Source of the DNA: Prinia subflava
Taxonomy: Eukaryota; Chordata; Aves; Passeriformes; Cisticolidae
Assembly (NCBI RefSeq): GCF_021018805.1
Contig: NW_026960608.1
Span: 1,178,001 to 1,242,000 of the forward strand
Direction of reading: 5' to 3'
DNA length: 64,000 nucleotides
The translations under genes were made by a program, and so were the position numbers. The notes under the pieces were generated by a model. The model was not told the origin of the DNA, did not search any database, and was given only the letters and a program-made list of their open reading frames with translations. How positions within the stretch are numbered: position 1 is the stretch's first letter; every line of letters starts with the position of its first letter. This document shows positions 33,796 through 44,390 of this stretch, piece by piece.

Positions 33796-34480
33796 TGTTA
33801 TAAACGCCAGGACAAATTTATTGCCAAATTCAATAGTTTGGTTTATTAACATCCAAATCACAAAATTTAGAATCAAATTATAACAATTTCAAACAATAAA
33901 AACAAAACAATACGAACCCCACGAACAGCAAACTTACTTGACCGAAGTTCTCCCGGGAAAAGTAGAGCCAAGGGTGACCCCAGAGACACAGGACCTGGCA
34001 GCCTTGTCTCTAGCTGGGTTCACAAATTTGCCCACCTAAAGGCCCAACTTAAATACCCTTAACTTTCCCTTCGGCAATCTTCCTCCCATTGTTTCTCTAA
34101 TCGTCGGCCATTAACTTTATTTACATTAAATCCCGAAAGGGTCCCCAGGCATATTCAAATGCTAATGTCCAGAGTTAGTCCTTGCTTTGAGTAACTGTCG
34201 TAGAGGTGTGTGATGACCGGTGTGAGTCCTCGCTGGCACGTCTTTGCTGGCACGTAGCGTTTGACCTGTTGCGAGTCCAGATGAATTGAGCTGCACGTAG
34301 GCAGGGGCAAGTCGTTCTCACCTTCCATTTTTAGAACCCGGAAGATCAGGGAGGTGCTTTCCAGAAGTTCGTGAAACGTGCGGGTTGAGCATACACACAC
34401 ATACCTTTATATAATATATATCACAGTTCCCAATCTATAATTATTTATAAAACATGAATTAAATAACCATATTTCCCACA
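33796..34480 (-). repeat. ERV-C 3' LTR (left copy)
   Basis: 685 bp. On the minus strand TGTGGGAAATATGG… to …TTTATAACA, with TTAATAAACC as poly(A) signal and TATATAA about 34410-34425. Confidence 0.95.
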
Positions 34481-34502
34481 ACTCCCCCATTTCTTTTCTT
34501 TT
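34481..34502 (-). other. ERV-C polypurine tract
   Basis: On the minus strand AAGAAAAGAAATGGGGGAGT runs straight into the 3' LTR. Confidence 0.9.
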
Positions 34503-34922
34503 GTCAATAATTTTAATTCATGTTTTGTATTTAACTTAATTGTTTTCCTCTCTCGAGTTTCCCGTTCCTTGGAGAAACACCTGACCAGCGATTCCTGAAC
34601 CATGTTTGCCTTTTCTGCTTTTCTTCTATCTTTCCAATTCCCATGTCCCTGACTGCCTTTGAGTGCCAGCTAGTTACTTGTGTCTTAACAGGGGTAACTT
34701 TTTTGGAGGAGCCTTATGTCACAGGGCTAGCCCTTCACCGAGCGCACAGCCTGGTTCACACTCCCTAGAGTGATCCGCAGAGGCTTCCCTCTGTCTGGCC
34801 CAGCGTCTGTCGGGTTGCAACCGAACAACGGGGAAGTTTCTTCGCGACAGCAGGGGCTCTCTGCTCGGACCCTCGGGGTGGTTCGGACGGCACACCTCCT
34901 TTTCAAAAATTCCCCACCGAGA

Positions 34923-35222
34923 TTACTTTACTTGTTCTGGCACTACATTAGTTCGACGGCACTTCGTGGCTAACACTTGGGCCTTTAGATCCAATTTTCC
35001 CTTTAACCCCTTTTCATATATTGAATACCACCCGGGATAATTTGGTTCTATCAATCCCAAACGTGTGGCACAGTTTAAGAATCGCATAGTCAGAGTCTGT
35101 TTTTCCTCAGGACACCTGGGGCATAACCCCAGCGGCCCCCCCCACCCCCACTGGCAGTGCACCACCCAAATTTCAAGACAATAATTGTATTTGAAATGGA
35201 TATATGGATTGCAGGGGGGCAT
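34923..35222 (-). CDS. Small Cys-rich open frame in the env position of ERV-C
   Basis: Ninety-nine codons from the ATG at 35222. I do not recognise the product. The N-terminal half has paired Cys/His (MPPCNP, NYCLEIWVVHCQW, LCPRCPEE), which could form a zinc-binding fold. The C-terminal half is basic (KGLKGKLDLKAQ, KCRRTN). It lies between the integrase C-terminus and the polypurine tract, where env would normally be. A G-run (about 35136-35150 on the minus strand) lies within it. Another frame from an ATG at 35260 also runs into this G-run, so the true frame is unclear. It may be an accessory gene, an env remnant or chance. Confidence 0.35.
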   Translation of the reverse strand: MPPCNPYIHFKYNYCLEIWVVHCQWGWGGPLGLCPRCPEEKQTLTMRFLNCATRLGLIEPNYPGWYSIYEKGLKGKLDLKAQVLATKCRRTNVVPEQVK

Positions 35223-35392
35223 CCAGGTTCAGAGCAGCGCATGGATATTTCTTCTGCCATTTGTTTCTGATATCCTGGGGTTGGAGTTCTTTCTCTTTAA
35301 ATTTCTGGAGCTCCGGATTCACCCTTCCTGATGTTCTAACACCTTCCTTCTGGTTACCCTTCCCTCTCTCAGTCCTCCTTGTCGGGTGGTTA

Positions 35393-35692
35393 TTAAGTTT
35401 CCTTTGAGGCTCCTCTAGGCTGCAGCTTAATGTTTCCAGGGTGTTGGCATCCTCGGTGCAGCCGGACCCTCAGATCTCCGGGGGAAGAGATGACCTTCCA
35501 TTCGGGGTTTTCCCTCGGGGCTGTTAGTTTCTTAACCCTGGAGGCGTGTGTCCAGCCTCTTTCAGCTGTTCGGATGGTTGTATCTGTAGTTAAAAGGACA
35601 AGAAAGGGTCCCTCCCAATGAGGGGTTAATGACACCGCTTTCCAAGCTCTGATCAGTACTTTACCTCCTGGTTGTATCTCATGAATATACAT
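35393..35692 (-). pseudogene. pol: ERV-C integrase C-terminal domain
   Basis: The frame reads IQPGGKVLIRAWK, LTPHWEGPFLVLLTTDTTIR and WTHASRVKK. This is the beta-barrel C-terminal domain of gammaretroviral integrase. The catalytic core upstream (higher coordinates) is not readable. The domain contributes DNA binding in an intact integrase and can have no role alone. Confidence 0.85.
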
Positions 35693-36579
35693 CGAAATCC
35701 TGCAACTTCCTCAGATTGAATTTACCTAATACAAAATTCCAAACCAGCCCAATACTACAAGAATATTGTATAAAGAGAATCCCTGTCATGTCTACCATTC
35801 AGAAAATCTGAATATTAGAACAAGTTATCTAATAGTACATTCACACCTTTACCATAAAAACAATTTTGTCCCTGGATCACTATGATTCTCACCTCACTAT
35901 CCACCCAATGTACCATACCATCCAGAATTTTTCCCCTTTTTTGTACTGTTACAGGAAAAATCAGAAAGAAAATTTTACTTCTTATTAAGCATACAAACAA
36001 TTCTTTTTACATCCTACCAATACTTCTGACAGTGTCCACTGGATATATAGCGAGCAAACAATAAACACTAAGACTACTCCAAATCCCATAGTATTAACAC
36101 AGGTTTTAGCTTTTTAAAGAAAAATTCAGTTTAAAAAATCATAGATGAGCACAAACAATTTGGGCTTATTTCAAGAATCAAACTCAGCACATTCAGAGTG
36201 ATTTGGCATACAAACAAACATTCATAAAACCCAGTATCCTACAATGCTCGGTGACAACAGCAGTTTCCAGGACAATCAGCTGTTAAGGTTACACACATCC
36301 TCACTCAGTTTCTACAGCCTCAGTGTAATGAGTCTGCACTGCTGCTAATTAACTGAACTACAAATTTATATTCCAGACCCCTACTCAGCACATTCTCAGA
36401 TACACACAGCCAAAAGAAGGACGCAACTTGAGTGAGACAATGAGACCACCTTGTCCCTATTTTCGATGTGCACCCTGCCATGGCCATTCTCACTCAGCCT
36501 CCAAGAAGCATCTGCCTTCACAACTGCTTCTCACCCTTGCTTCAGCCACCCCTAACGATCAGCAAAATTAACACAATTC

Positions 36580-36965
36580 CAGAAGCACTATCGGACCTTT
36601 CAGCTCTGCTGTTAGCTTGATGGCGACACTTCTTATTTTGGTTTGTAATTCCACTGCCTCGTAGCAATTGTGACTACACTCCTCAGATCCTCCCCAGGAC
36701 CGAAACTGGGCGGGGTTTCAAGCAGCAGCAGTACGGAGTTCTAACTCCGGGGAATTTACCAGAATTGCCTCATATTTCAATAGCCGGGATTCAGTAAGCC
36801 ATTTAAAACATACCCCACCGGTTTCCTGGCTCCCGCCCACTCCTGTGTAAGAACTCCATACGCCGTGTGATTGCTAACATCCACGAAAAGCTGGAACTCC
36901 CGGTTAATATACCGGGGCAGTTCCCATCAACTACTCGTGCAGATCCGTCTACAAACCATTTCTCA
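36580..36965 (-). pseudogene. pol: ERV-C decayed RT-connection and RNase H fragments, rearranged
   Basis: Translated minus-strand pieces in different frames are recognisable: FQLFVDVSNHTAYGVL (36851-36900) and YEAILVNSPELELRT (about 36735-36777), both from the RT connection domain, then YEAVELQTKIR (about 36620-36655) from the start of RNase H. A WFVDGSARVVDGN piece (about 36911-36949), normally the RNase H active-site start, lies before the connection pieces. The order is therefore not canonical. Stops and frame changes separate all pieces. Confidence 0.65.
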
Positions 36966-38258
36966 CAGACAGGATCAGCTGCAGACCCCTATTTCAGCGT
37001 GGCAAGATACAATCCTGCAGCAGTAGCTGAAGTGACTTCTTCCCTTCATCAGAGAGCCAATTCAAACAGTCAGTGAGTAGTACAACTTAATAAAGGATAA
37101 CTTTAAGCAAAATTTGTACAAATTAAGAGAAAAACTTAAGACCTCACCCATAATCCTGGGGGAGTATTTTAACAAGACAGAAAAAAACAAAGCACACCAA
37201 ATAGAAGAAACTATTACAAAGAGCAGAACTTACTCTGTAATAAACCATACATTACTTAAATTCGGAACTTAAAACCCAGAAGTTTTCCAAAGCCAGGAGT
37301 CACTGTAAACATCAGGCCCCGGTAATCAGACAGCTTTATCTAGTACAATTATCAGAACATTAACACTACTGCTTTTTACTTCAGTCCAAAAAAACTTCAC
37401 AAACTTAGCCTTTCTTAACAAACAAACTCGAGATAACTTGTGCCTAATTCCCAAAGTAAAGCTCCTGTATTTGCTATACATTCTTGCGTATTATTAAACT
37501 TAAATACACAAGCAAACACCGACCAAACTTAACACCGGTGACAAAATGCTGCCTCTCATACATCACTTACTCTCCACCAGAAAAACACACAAAACCCTTG
37601 CAGTACACTGTCTGCCAACACAAATGCCATATTCCTGCTCAAGCTGACAATCCGAATTCAAAATGTAGCAATTGTTTCAAACATAGACGAGCTACATCCA
37701 CCATACTATCAACCTTTTGATTTGCACAAAATCCTCACATACAGTAGACAGACAACTAAAAGGAAGATATATTTTCAGCTTTTCAAGAACAAACACCTAG
37801 GTATTTCCTACGCATAAGTATAGCTCCCATTCTTGGTCTCTTCTCTCAATACTTTTATCTATTTTTGCTTCTTATTTCGCCTTACAGGGCGGTTTTCTGC
37901 CCCGGGCAGCCTTGTCTAATCACTTTAAAACTGCCGCTTTCCTTCGTCTCCCGGCAACCATGGACTGACTCGCCCTGCCGCTTGCGGGAAGGGGCGGGTT
38001 TCGTTCCATTCCCACGTTAGTGAAAAGAAAAAGAAAAAAAAAACAACTCCGCCGATCTCGTCCAGGAGAAAAAAAACTCTTAAAGCAAAATACACAACTC
38101 TAGGGAGTCTCCAAAATGTATTCAGCCTGAAGTAAAAGATCTACCACCACCAAGGAAAAGAGTAGGCAAGATTCCTTTTAATCCCTTTTCTATCTTTTTC
38201 TCCTTTTGCAGACTCACGTGAATTTTCGCATTTCTAATTTGCACGCTTCCCAACACCA
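36966..38258 (-). other. ERV-C body between gag and pol remnants, unassigned
   Basis: AT-richer sequence in which I could not read capsid, nucleocapsid, protease or RT motifs on either strand. Short open frames here (for example 37484-37720 on the plus strand) have no domain. Confidence 0.45.
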
Positions 38259-39137
38259 CTAGTTATTTTCTAATGCATTCCAATTCACCTTTGGTAATTT
38301 CTGTTTTGCTCTACTGTCAAATTTCTTACGGGAATGCTTCTTTTCCCCCATTTTTCCTCCCGGGCCATTCTTGCTCTCACACCAACTGTCCCACCCCGAA
38401 TCCCTCCCGGGCTCTTCAAGATCTCCTTCAGGGGTCCTGGTTTTAGCCAGGGCTCTAACTGGTATATACCTGTCTGGTTTATTCTTCCACCCTTCGTTTT
38501 CCTTACCCTTCTTCTCTTTTTCTCCATATTTTAGCGTCGGTGGCCGAGGTGCGGGGTCAGGACCAGAAACGGGGGCAGGATTCCCTCTCGGGAATCTCCT
38601 TGAACGGGAGGGAGGTTTCTGGAGTGGCCGCTGAGCTCGGGGCTCCGCATGGGTCTCGGATGGCAGTGTTAACTCTGCCCCTGAGAAGGCCGGGGAGGAG
38701 GAAGTGGTAGGGGTAGGGGCTGGCAGGACGGGGGCCACCGAGCCGTGAGAGAAGTTTATCCCGTAGTCCAGTTCATTCCGTGTTTCCCTTTCCTCAGAAC
38801 ACAGCTTTACTCGTACCTCATACCATAACAGAACATATGCCAATTCCTCAAATTCTCTCCTTTTCTTCTTCGCTACATGTTCCCACAGAGCTTCCCACGC
38901 CCATTCGTCAAAAGTACCAAACACAGGCCATATAATATTAGGTCCTATCTCCTTTCCTCCCCAAACATTCATACACAAATAAATCATCCGATCTTTAGAT
39001 GCTCCTCTCCTAATTGGGCATTCTTGCCAACCTTGCAACAACTTTCCTAATGGACTTTTCCGAGGAATTTCAAGATCAGCCCTCGCTGAGGTTTCCCTTA
39101 AAGAATCCTCCCGATCTCTGCTGAGATCTGATCCCAT
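38259..39137 (-). CDS. gag: ERV-C gag N-terminal protein (matrix plus proline-rich region)
   Basis: An uninterrupted 292-residue frame; I place the start at the ATG at 39137. That ATG gives MGSDLS with Gly at position 2, as needed for myristoylation, whereas the frame opens 11 codons earlier. Residues 1-110 are matrix-like (SPLGKLLQGWQ, FGTFDEWAWEALWEHVAKKKRREFEE). Residues about 130-200 are Pro/Ser/Thr-rich, like the domain between matrix and capsid in gammaretroviruses. The C-terminal third is very basic (KYGEKEKKGKENEG). It ends before any capsid or zinc knuckle. It may be a truncated Gag that could join helper particles at membranes; that role is inference. Confidence 0.75.
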   Translation of the reverse strand: MGSDLSRDREDSLRETSARADLEIPRKSPLGKLLQGWQECPIRRGASKDRMIYLCMNVWGGKEIGPNIIWPVFGTFDEWAWEALWEHVAKKKRREFEELAYVLLWYEVRVKLCSEERETRNELDYGINFSHGSVAPVLPAPTPTTSSSPAFSGAELTLPSETHAEPRAQRPLQKPPSRSRRFPRGNPAPVSGPDPAPRPPTLKYGEKEKKGKENEGWKNKPDRYIPVRALAKTRTPEGDLEEPGRDSGWDSWCESKNGPGGKMGEKKHSRKKFDSRAKQKLPKVNWNALENN

Positions 39138-39427
39138 ACTCCCCGTGGCACAGAAGTTATGGGATACCAAAAATTAAATCCCGAGTTTCCGAACTCGATG
39201 CCGTTAACTTAATGATCCAGCGGATGACCGTTCCGTGGATGTTCGGTTAACGGCGGGGCTCTGTAACCGCCACCGAAAAAATTAAGCGACCCCCCTGGTC
39301 GCGGTCAAGAAGGCTTACTCGTCCCCGAACTCAAAAAGGGACGTCCTCTTTCCTTCAGGACCCCTGGTGACCTCCCCCACCCCGTCGGGTAGCACTCACA
39401 CACGAAGCGAAATATCACACGTTCCAA

Positions 39428-39505
39428 TCGCTTCCCCGTCGGTCGGCCGTGTCCCTCGCGGGAGCAGCGGAAACGCGACCTTAAGGTCCGCTCTCGCTTC
39501 GTGAT
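39428..39505 (-). other. ERV-C leader block shared with ERV-F
   Basis: Contains cgcttccccgtcggtc, ggagcagcggaaacgcgac and ggtccgctctcgcttc, aligning in order with 23372-23460 in ERV-F. It lies between the primer site and the gag start. Confidence 0.65.
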
Positions 39506-39849
39506 AAATCACGTCTCATTCACACACACACTCACACACACATACACGTTCTCAAGCACTTGGTCACCCCCACTCAACCACGCTATACTTACGGTCCTTT
39601 TCCTGCGTGGATTCTTCGTGCACTTAGATTTTTACGAGTGAAACAATACCGCGGTTCCAGGGGAAAACCCCTGCTGAGTTCCCGAGCCCCCCCAAGCTAG
39701 CTTGTCCTAATGCCTAATCCCTTTGCTGTTGTGGGTTCTGGGTTCGTAAAGCCAGTTCGTTCTTCCGGACTTACCCGCTCTGCCAGGCCGCTTTTTACGG
39801 CGGGGCGCCCCCCGGTCAGAAGCAGGGATCCGTAGAATATTCAAAACTG

Positions 39850-39867
39850 GCCCCACGTTGGGCGCCA
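39850..39867 (-). other. ERV-C primer-binding site (lysine tRNA type)
   Basis: On the minus strand TGGCGCCCAACGTGGGGC, the site known to pair with lysine tRNA-1,2 in several retroviruses, lies four bases after the 5' LTR. Confidence 0.92.
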
Positions 39868-39871
39868 AAAT

Positions 39872-40556
39872 TGTTATAAACGCCAGGACAAATTTATTGC
39901 CAAATTCAATAGTTTGGTTTATTAACATCCAAATCACAAAATTTAGAATCAAATTATAACAATTTCAAACAATAAAAACAAAACAATACGAACCCCACGA
40001 ACAGCAAACTTACTTGACCGAAGTTCTCCCGGGAAAAGTAGAGCCAAGGGTGACCCCAGAGACACAGGACCTGGCAGCCTTGTCTCTAGCTGGGTTCACA
40101 AATTTGCCCACCTAAAGGCCCAACTTAAATACCCTTAACTTTCCCTTCGGCAATCTTCCTCCCATTGTTTCTCTAATCGTCGGCCATTAACTTTATTTAC
40201 ATTAAATCCCGAAAGGGTCCCCAGGCATATTCAAATGCTAATGTCCAGAGTTAGTCCTTGCTTTGAGTAACTGTCGTAGAGGTGTGTGATGACCGGTGTG
40301 AGTCCTCGCTGGCACGTCTTTGCTGGCACGTAGCGTTTGACCTGTTGCGAGTCCAGATGAATTGAGCTGCACGTAGGCAGGGGCAAGTCGTTCTCACCTT
40401 CCATTTTTAGAACCCGGAAGATCAGGGAGGTGCTTTCCAGAAGTTCGTGAAACGTGCGGGTTGAGCATACACACACATACCTTTATATAATATATATCAC
40501 AGTTCCCAATCTATAATTATTTATAAAACATGAATTAAATAACCATATTTCCCACA
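39872..40556 (-). repeat. ERV-C 5' LTR (right copy)
   Basis: 685 bp; no difference from the left copy was found by eye. Confidence 0.95.
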
Positions 40557-40561
40557 AGCCC

Positions 40562-40805
40562 TTTCACTTACAACGAGACTTTGTTAAAATTTTTGGTTGA
40601 GTGTGTATGTTTGAGATTGTTAATATCTGGCCGAAGCCAGATATTGGTTGGTATTTTGCAAGGTCCCATCTGTACTCTGATTATGGCTCAACAGGAATTG
40701 CGTTGGGTTTTAAATGTACCCTTGCTGCAGTATGTGTAAAACTGCTTGCAATTTTTGAGGCCTTTTTAGCTGCAATATAGTCAGTGGAAGGTATACAGAG
40801 GACTT
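40562..40805 (+). other. ERV-B internal segment, unassigned
   Basis: Continues the ERV-B body between the ERV-C and F insertions. A direct-inverted pair tctggccgaagccaga (about 40626-40642) forms a small hairpin. No coding motif. Confidence 0.4.
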
Positions 40806-42408
40806 TGTTATGAACAAGTTTCCCGGTAAAAAAAAAAAAGAAAAAAAAAAAAAAAAAAAAGGCTGGGCTGTCCCTGTCCTAGGGGGTTTTTCCTGTTTAA
40901 CCCCCACACCCCAGCCAGTTTGAGTGGGGAGGGAAGCTGCCCTGAAGAGGAGTTGCCTGGCAACACTTTCCTACCTCATTAAAAAGTGAAAAGGAGCAGC
41001 TGGGGCCTTAATTGCCCAGTTATTGTTCTTTGTAACGACCTCTGCTGTGACCAGGACAAATGCATATGCATTTGTATATGCAGATAGGGCCACCCCTGTG
41101 GATCCTGGGAGGTTTTTTTGGGGAAACTGCACCCCGGGACAGGAAGCTGGATTCGTCAGAAGATAATTGGATAGTGCCCTGGCCGAGTGGGGGGTGGATG
41201 CACCCCCTGGCCTGGTTTGAAGATTCACCATGACCTGTGAGGAGCCTGAAAGGAATGGCAACTGGCCAGCTGAGCTGACTGAGACAGAGAATGGGGAACT
41301 CTCGAAGGTTTCCCTGAGGGTAAAGAGCTGACTCTGCACCCCTGCAGCAGACTGCTTATCCACCCTGCCTCCTGATGGTTGACCAGAGAGAACTCCTAGC
41401 CTTTCCTATGGGAACAAGGACTCCGCATCTACTGCTTGCAGTGGAATGATGAACTGGGACAGCACCTGCTCCTTTGGATGGCTGCAGCAGCGTGGAAAAC
41501 TCCGATCGTACTCTGCAATCCTGCTGATGACTTTAATAATGAGCTGATCACTCTAATAAAGAGCTGAATATCAATAAATGCATATCTCAGGGTTATTGTT
41601 TCCCTGAGATTCTCCTTGGGGTTGGTGTTCCCCAAGGTGCTAAGGTTCCCACAGGGTTGCTGTTCCCTGGGAGTTTCCTCTGGGTTGCTGTTCCCAGAGG
41701 TAATAAGGTTTTCAGTCTTCTCTTTGCCCTAAGTGTTACACACCAGAGGTAGAGACGACAAGCTGAGTCCGCAGGTGCACATTTCCAAGGCTGTTTATTC
41801 TTCATTATCTCAGTCCTTTTTCAGCTCTGCCAGGGCTCCCTGGCAGGGTACCTTATCTTAGTTCTTTCTCAGCTCTGCAAAGTATCTCCGCAGAGCAGGA
41901 CATGCGGCAGACTGGGCGGATCAGAGCGCCCCGCACCTTATGTACAGTACCCCTGACCCAACCACTGTCCGAGACGTATTTTTTATTTACAAAATTTTAC
42001 CAATACCTACTACCTTTACTAACATGTCAGTTCTACTCTAAGCCAATCTCTAAAACCCAACTCAGCACAAGATGGGGGACGAGAGCAAGAACAAGGAGGA
42101 CAGGGGCCACTCCCCAATTCCTCCATCTTGTCTCTTCAGCCCCATATGCTAAGAATCCTAATTTCTATATTTATATTCTATAATAAACCATCCACTACTT
42201 ATTTTAAATTCTTAGGATTTGTGATTCTTCCTGCATGTGAGTGTTCACTCCCATGGACAGGAATCAGAGTCAGTGTCCTCCTGGGATCTGTGTGGGTCTA
42301 ACTGACCCCCCTGTATAGATCCCAGACCCCCCTGTCTGGTCTCCAAACCCTCCAGGGTGGCCAGAAGGATGTTCTAGACTCCAACAGGCATATGCACTGT
42401 TCTTTTCA
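40806..42408 (+). repeat. Family-F solo LTR, split by a family-G LTR
   Basis: Starts TGTTATGAAC followed by an A-rich run, tracks the ERV-F LTR in reverse ('gttgcctggcaac', 'gacaaatgcatatgcatttg', 'ggatcctgggaggttttttt', 'aggaagctggattcgtcaga') and ends with the CTGTTCTTTTCA-type terminus at 42408. GACTT flanks it (40801-40805 and 42409-42413). It is clearly more diverged than the two LTRs of ERV-F. Confidence 0.85.
41585..42386 (-). repeat. Family-G solo LTR, copy 2
   Basis: Matches 30105-30847 and has extra 'gttgctgttccc' repeats near its left end. It sits in the poly(A)-signal region of the F solo LTR. The duplicated site is TGCATA (41579-41584) and GGCATA (42387-42392); the intact F LTRs have GGCATA there. 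Confidence 0.8.
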
Positions 42409-42413
42409 GACTT

Positions 42414-42730
42414 GATTTGATAGTGATCTGTAATCAACAATTTAAGCAAGGAAGAGGGGACAAGTCTGTGTGTTGTCAATTTGTTTAATTGTGTTGTGTT
42501 GTTTCCTTTTAGATTAAAATAAAAAAGACTTTTTCCTTTCCTGTGATGTGTGTGTGTGCGTGTAAACCCTGCTTCTTTCTTCAGTAAAAGTATATGCCCA
42601 GGAGCAGGAGATATAGGGAAGCCAGTGGAAATATTTAGGGTGAAGAGTCCCTAGTATATCTTTATACCAGAGGAATCTTAAGGATGGGAGCAAGTGAAAG
42701 TCAAGAGATTCCTAAAGGCAGTCCTCTGGG
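42414..42730 (+). other. ERV-B internal segment, unassigned
   Basis: No readable motif; a TG-rich microsatellite-like run at about 42545-42562 is present. RT motifs expected here (YVDD) are absent. Confidence 0.4.
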
Positions 42731-43460
42731 ATGTATTTTAAAACACTGGAACAGCTGGATACAGCAGCTAAGGGGTGGCCAGGGTGTCTCAGAGCCGTTG
42801 CAGCAGCAGCAGTGAACATCCAAGAGGCACGCAAGTTCACCCTGGGCCAGAAGATGACTGTGCTAGTGTCCCACACAGTGTCTACAGTCCTGGAAGCGAA
42901 AGGGGGGCATTGGCTCTCCCCACAGAGATTCCTGAAGTACCTAGCTATACTGGTAGAACAAGATGATGTTGAGATTGTGGTAACTAACATTGTGAACCCA
43001 GCTTCCTTCCTCAGCAGGAATATGGGAGAAGCAAGGATCCATGATTGCCTGGAGACCATCGAAGCCACCTACTCCAGTCACCCGGATTTGAAGGATACCC
43101 TGCTTGAGAATGCTGAGACCTGGTTTACTGATGGGAGCAGCTAAGTCATCACTGGAAAGAGGTATGCTGGGTATGCAGTTACCACAAGCAGAGAGGTAAT
43201 AGAGTCTGGACCATTACCAACAAATACCTCTGCGCAGAAGGCTGAATTAATCGCTTTAATTCAAGCCCTAGAGCTGGCAAAAGGAAAAAGAATTAACATC
43301 CATACGGACACAAGGTATGCATTTGGAGTAGTTCATGCACATGGAGCCATTTGAAAGGACAGAAGACTGTTGAACTCACAAGGGAAGAATATTAAACATG
43401 CACAAGAAATACTGAGACTATTGATGCAGTACAATTTCCTGAAAAGGCAGCCATCATGCA
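42731..43460 (+). pseudogene. pol: ERV-B RT-connection and RNase H, broken
   Basis: Reads DTAAKGWPGCLRAVAA, LSPQRFLKYLAILVEQDDVE, NPASFLSR and TWFTDGSS, equivalent to ERV-A pol about residues 797-923. A stop (TAA, 43142-43144) follows the RNase H start. The domain continues in the same register ([28 protein letters not shown]) with another stop near 43352 and a frame change before 43456. The RNase H degrades RNA in RNA:DNA hybrids in an intact virus; here it is dead. Confidence 0.85.
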
Positions 43461-44390
43461 CATTAAAGTGCACAAAAAAATGAGCTCTGAATTGGAGGAA
43501 GGGAATATGCTGGTGGATAGGGAGGCAAAAGAAGCAGCAAAAGGTGAGATACCTGATGAGACAATTGAGGCAGCATTGATTCCAGATGGAAAAATTTCTA
43601 TTGAGGGTAAGCCAATATACAATAAAAAGGATAAGAAACTTGTTAAGGTAGAAAAGGCAAGTTATAACCAGGAGGGATGGGCTGTAACAGAAGAAGGGAA
43701 ACTTGTAGTACCCTCTTATTTGTTGTGGTCATTAGTACAGAGGGAACATGAGAAAACACACTGGGGAATAGATGCCCTGTATAACCATTTGAAAGAAAGA
43801 ATCATGGCCAGGAAATCGCAGGGCACAGTGATACAAGTAACTCATTAGTGTAGCCTTTGCCTCCGAACTAACCCTAAAAACACCCCAAAGTCTACAGTGG
43901 GACAAATTGGGAAAGGTTGTGGACCTGGGCAACAATGGCAAATTGATTTTACAGAACTGCCCAGAAAGGGAGGGTATCGTTACCTATTGGTGCTAACTGA
44001 TACCTTTTCAGGATGGCCAGAAGCCTTTCCTGCCAGGACAGCTAAGGCCCGAGAAGTGACCAAAACATTGTTGCAAGAAATAATACCGGGATTTGGAGTT
44101 CCAGCCACCATATCCTCAGATAGGGGGCCACACTTTATTTCAAAAATTGTACAGCAAATAAGTCACCACCTGGGAATAGACTGGGAATTGCATACCCCAT
44201 ACCACCCTCAATCTAGTGGGCAAGTAGAGAAAATGAACCATTTGATTAAACAACAAATTGTGAGATTGGGGCAAGAAGCAAATTTGCCCTGGCCCCAGGC
44301 TCTCCCACTGGCATTATTCAAGAAGGAACAACACCCATTCAAGTAGGGGAAGAAACCCTACATAGATATATGATAGCCTGCCTAGGCCGT
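43456..44390 (+). pseudogene. pol: ERV-B integrase N-terminal and catalytic region, broken
   Basis: The segment to the TAG at 43846-43848 ends in the integrase zinc region (HEKTHWGIDALYNHLKERI). The second segment (43897-44346) has the catalytic core: [14 protein letters not shown] (first Asp), [11 protein letters not shown] (second Asp) and [12 protein letters not shown] (Glu). All three catalytic residues remain. Near 44315-44340 the frame changes and a stretch expected between core and C-terminal domain is shortened. The last readable pol is at about 44385, at the edge of the next insertion. Confidence 0.85.

Larger units (their letters stand above)
33796..40556 (-). mobile_element. ERV-C: young defective provirus inside ERV-B
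   Basis: A 6.76 kb element with 685-bp LTRs (33796-34480 and 39872-40556) that look identical by eye. The 5-bp duplication AGCCC flanks it (33791-33795 and 40557-40561). The minus orientation is fixed by a lysine-tRNA primer site beside the right LTR and a polypurine tract beside the left one. In element order it has leader, an intact matrix-to-proline-rich gag frame, decayed and partly rearranged pol fragments, an integrase C-terminal domain and a small Cys-rich frame where env would be. It has no readable capsid, protease, RT active site or env. Confidence 0.95.

Noticed and set aside
39138..39170. Eleven-codon upstream extension of the ERV-C gag frame
   Set aside because: The downstream ATG gives MGSD with Gly at position 2, as in myristoylated Gag proteins; the extension has no such feature.
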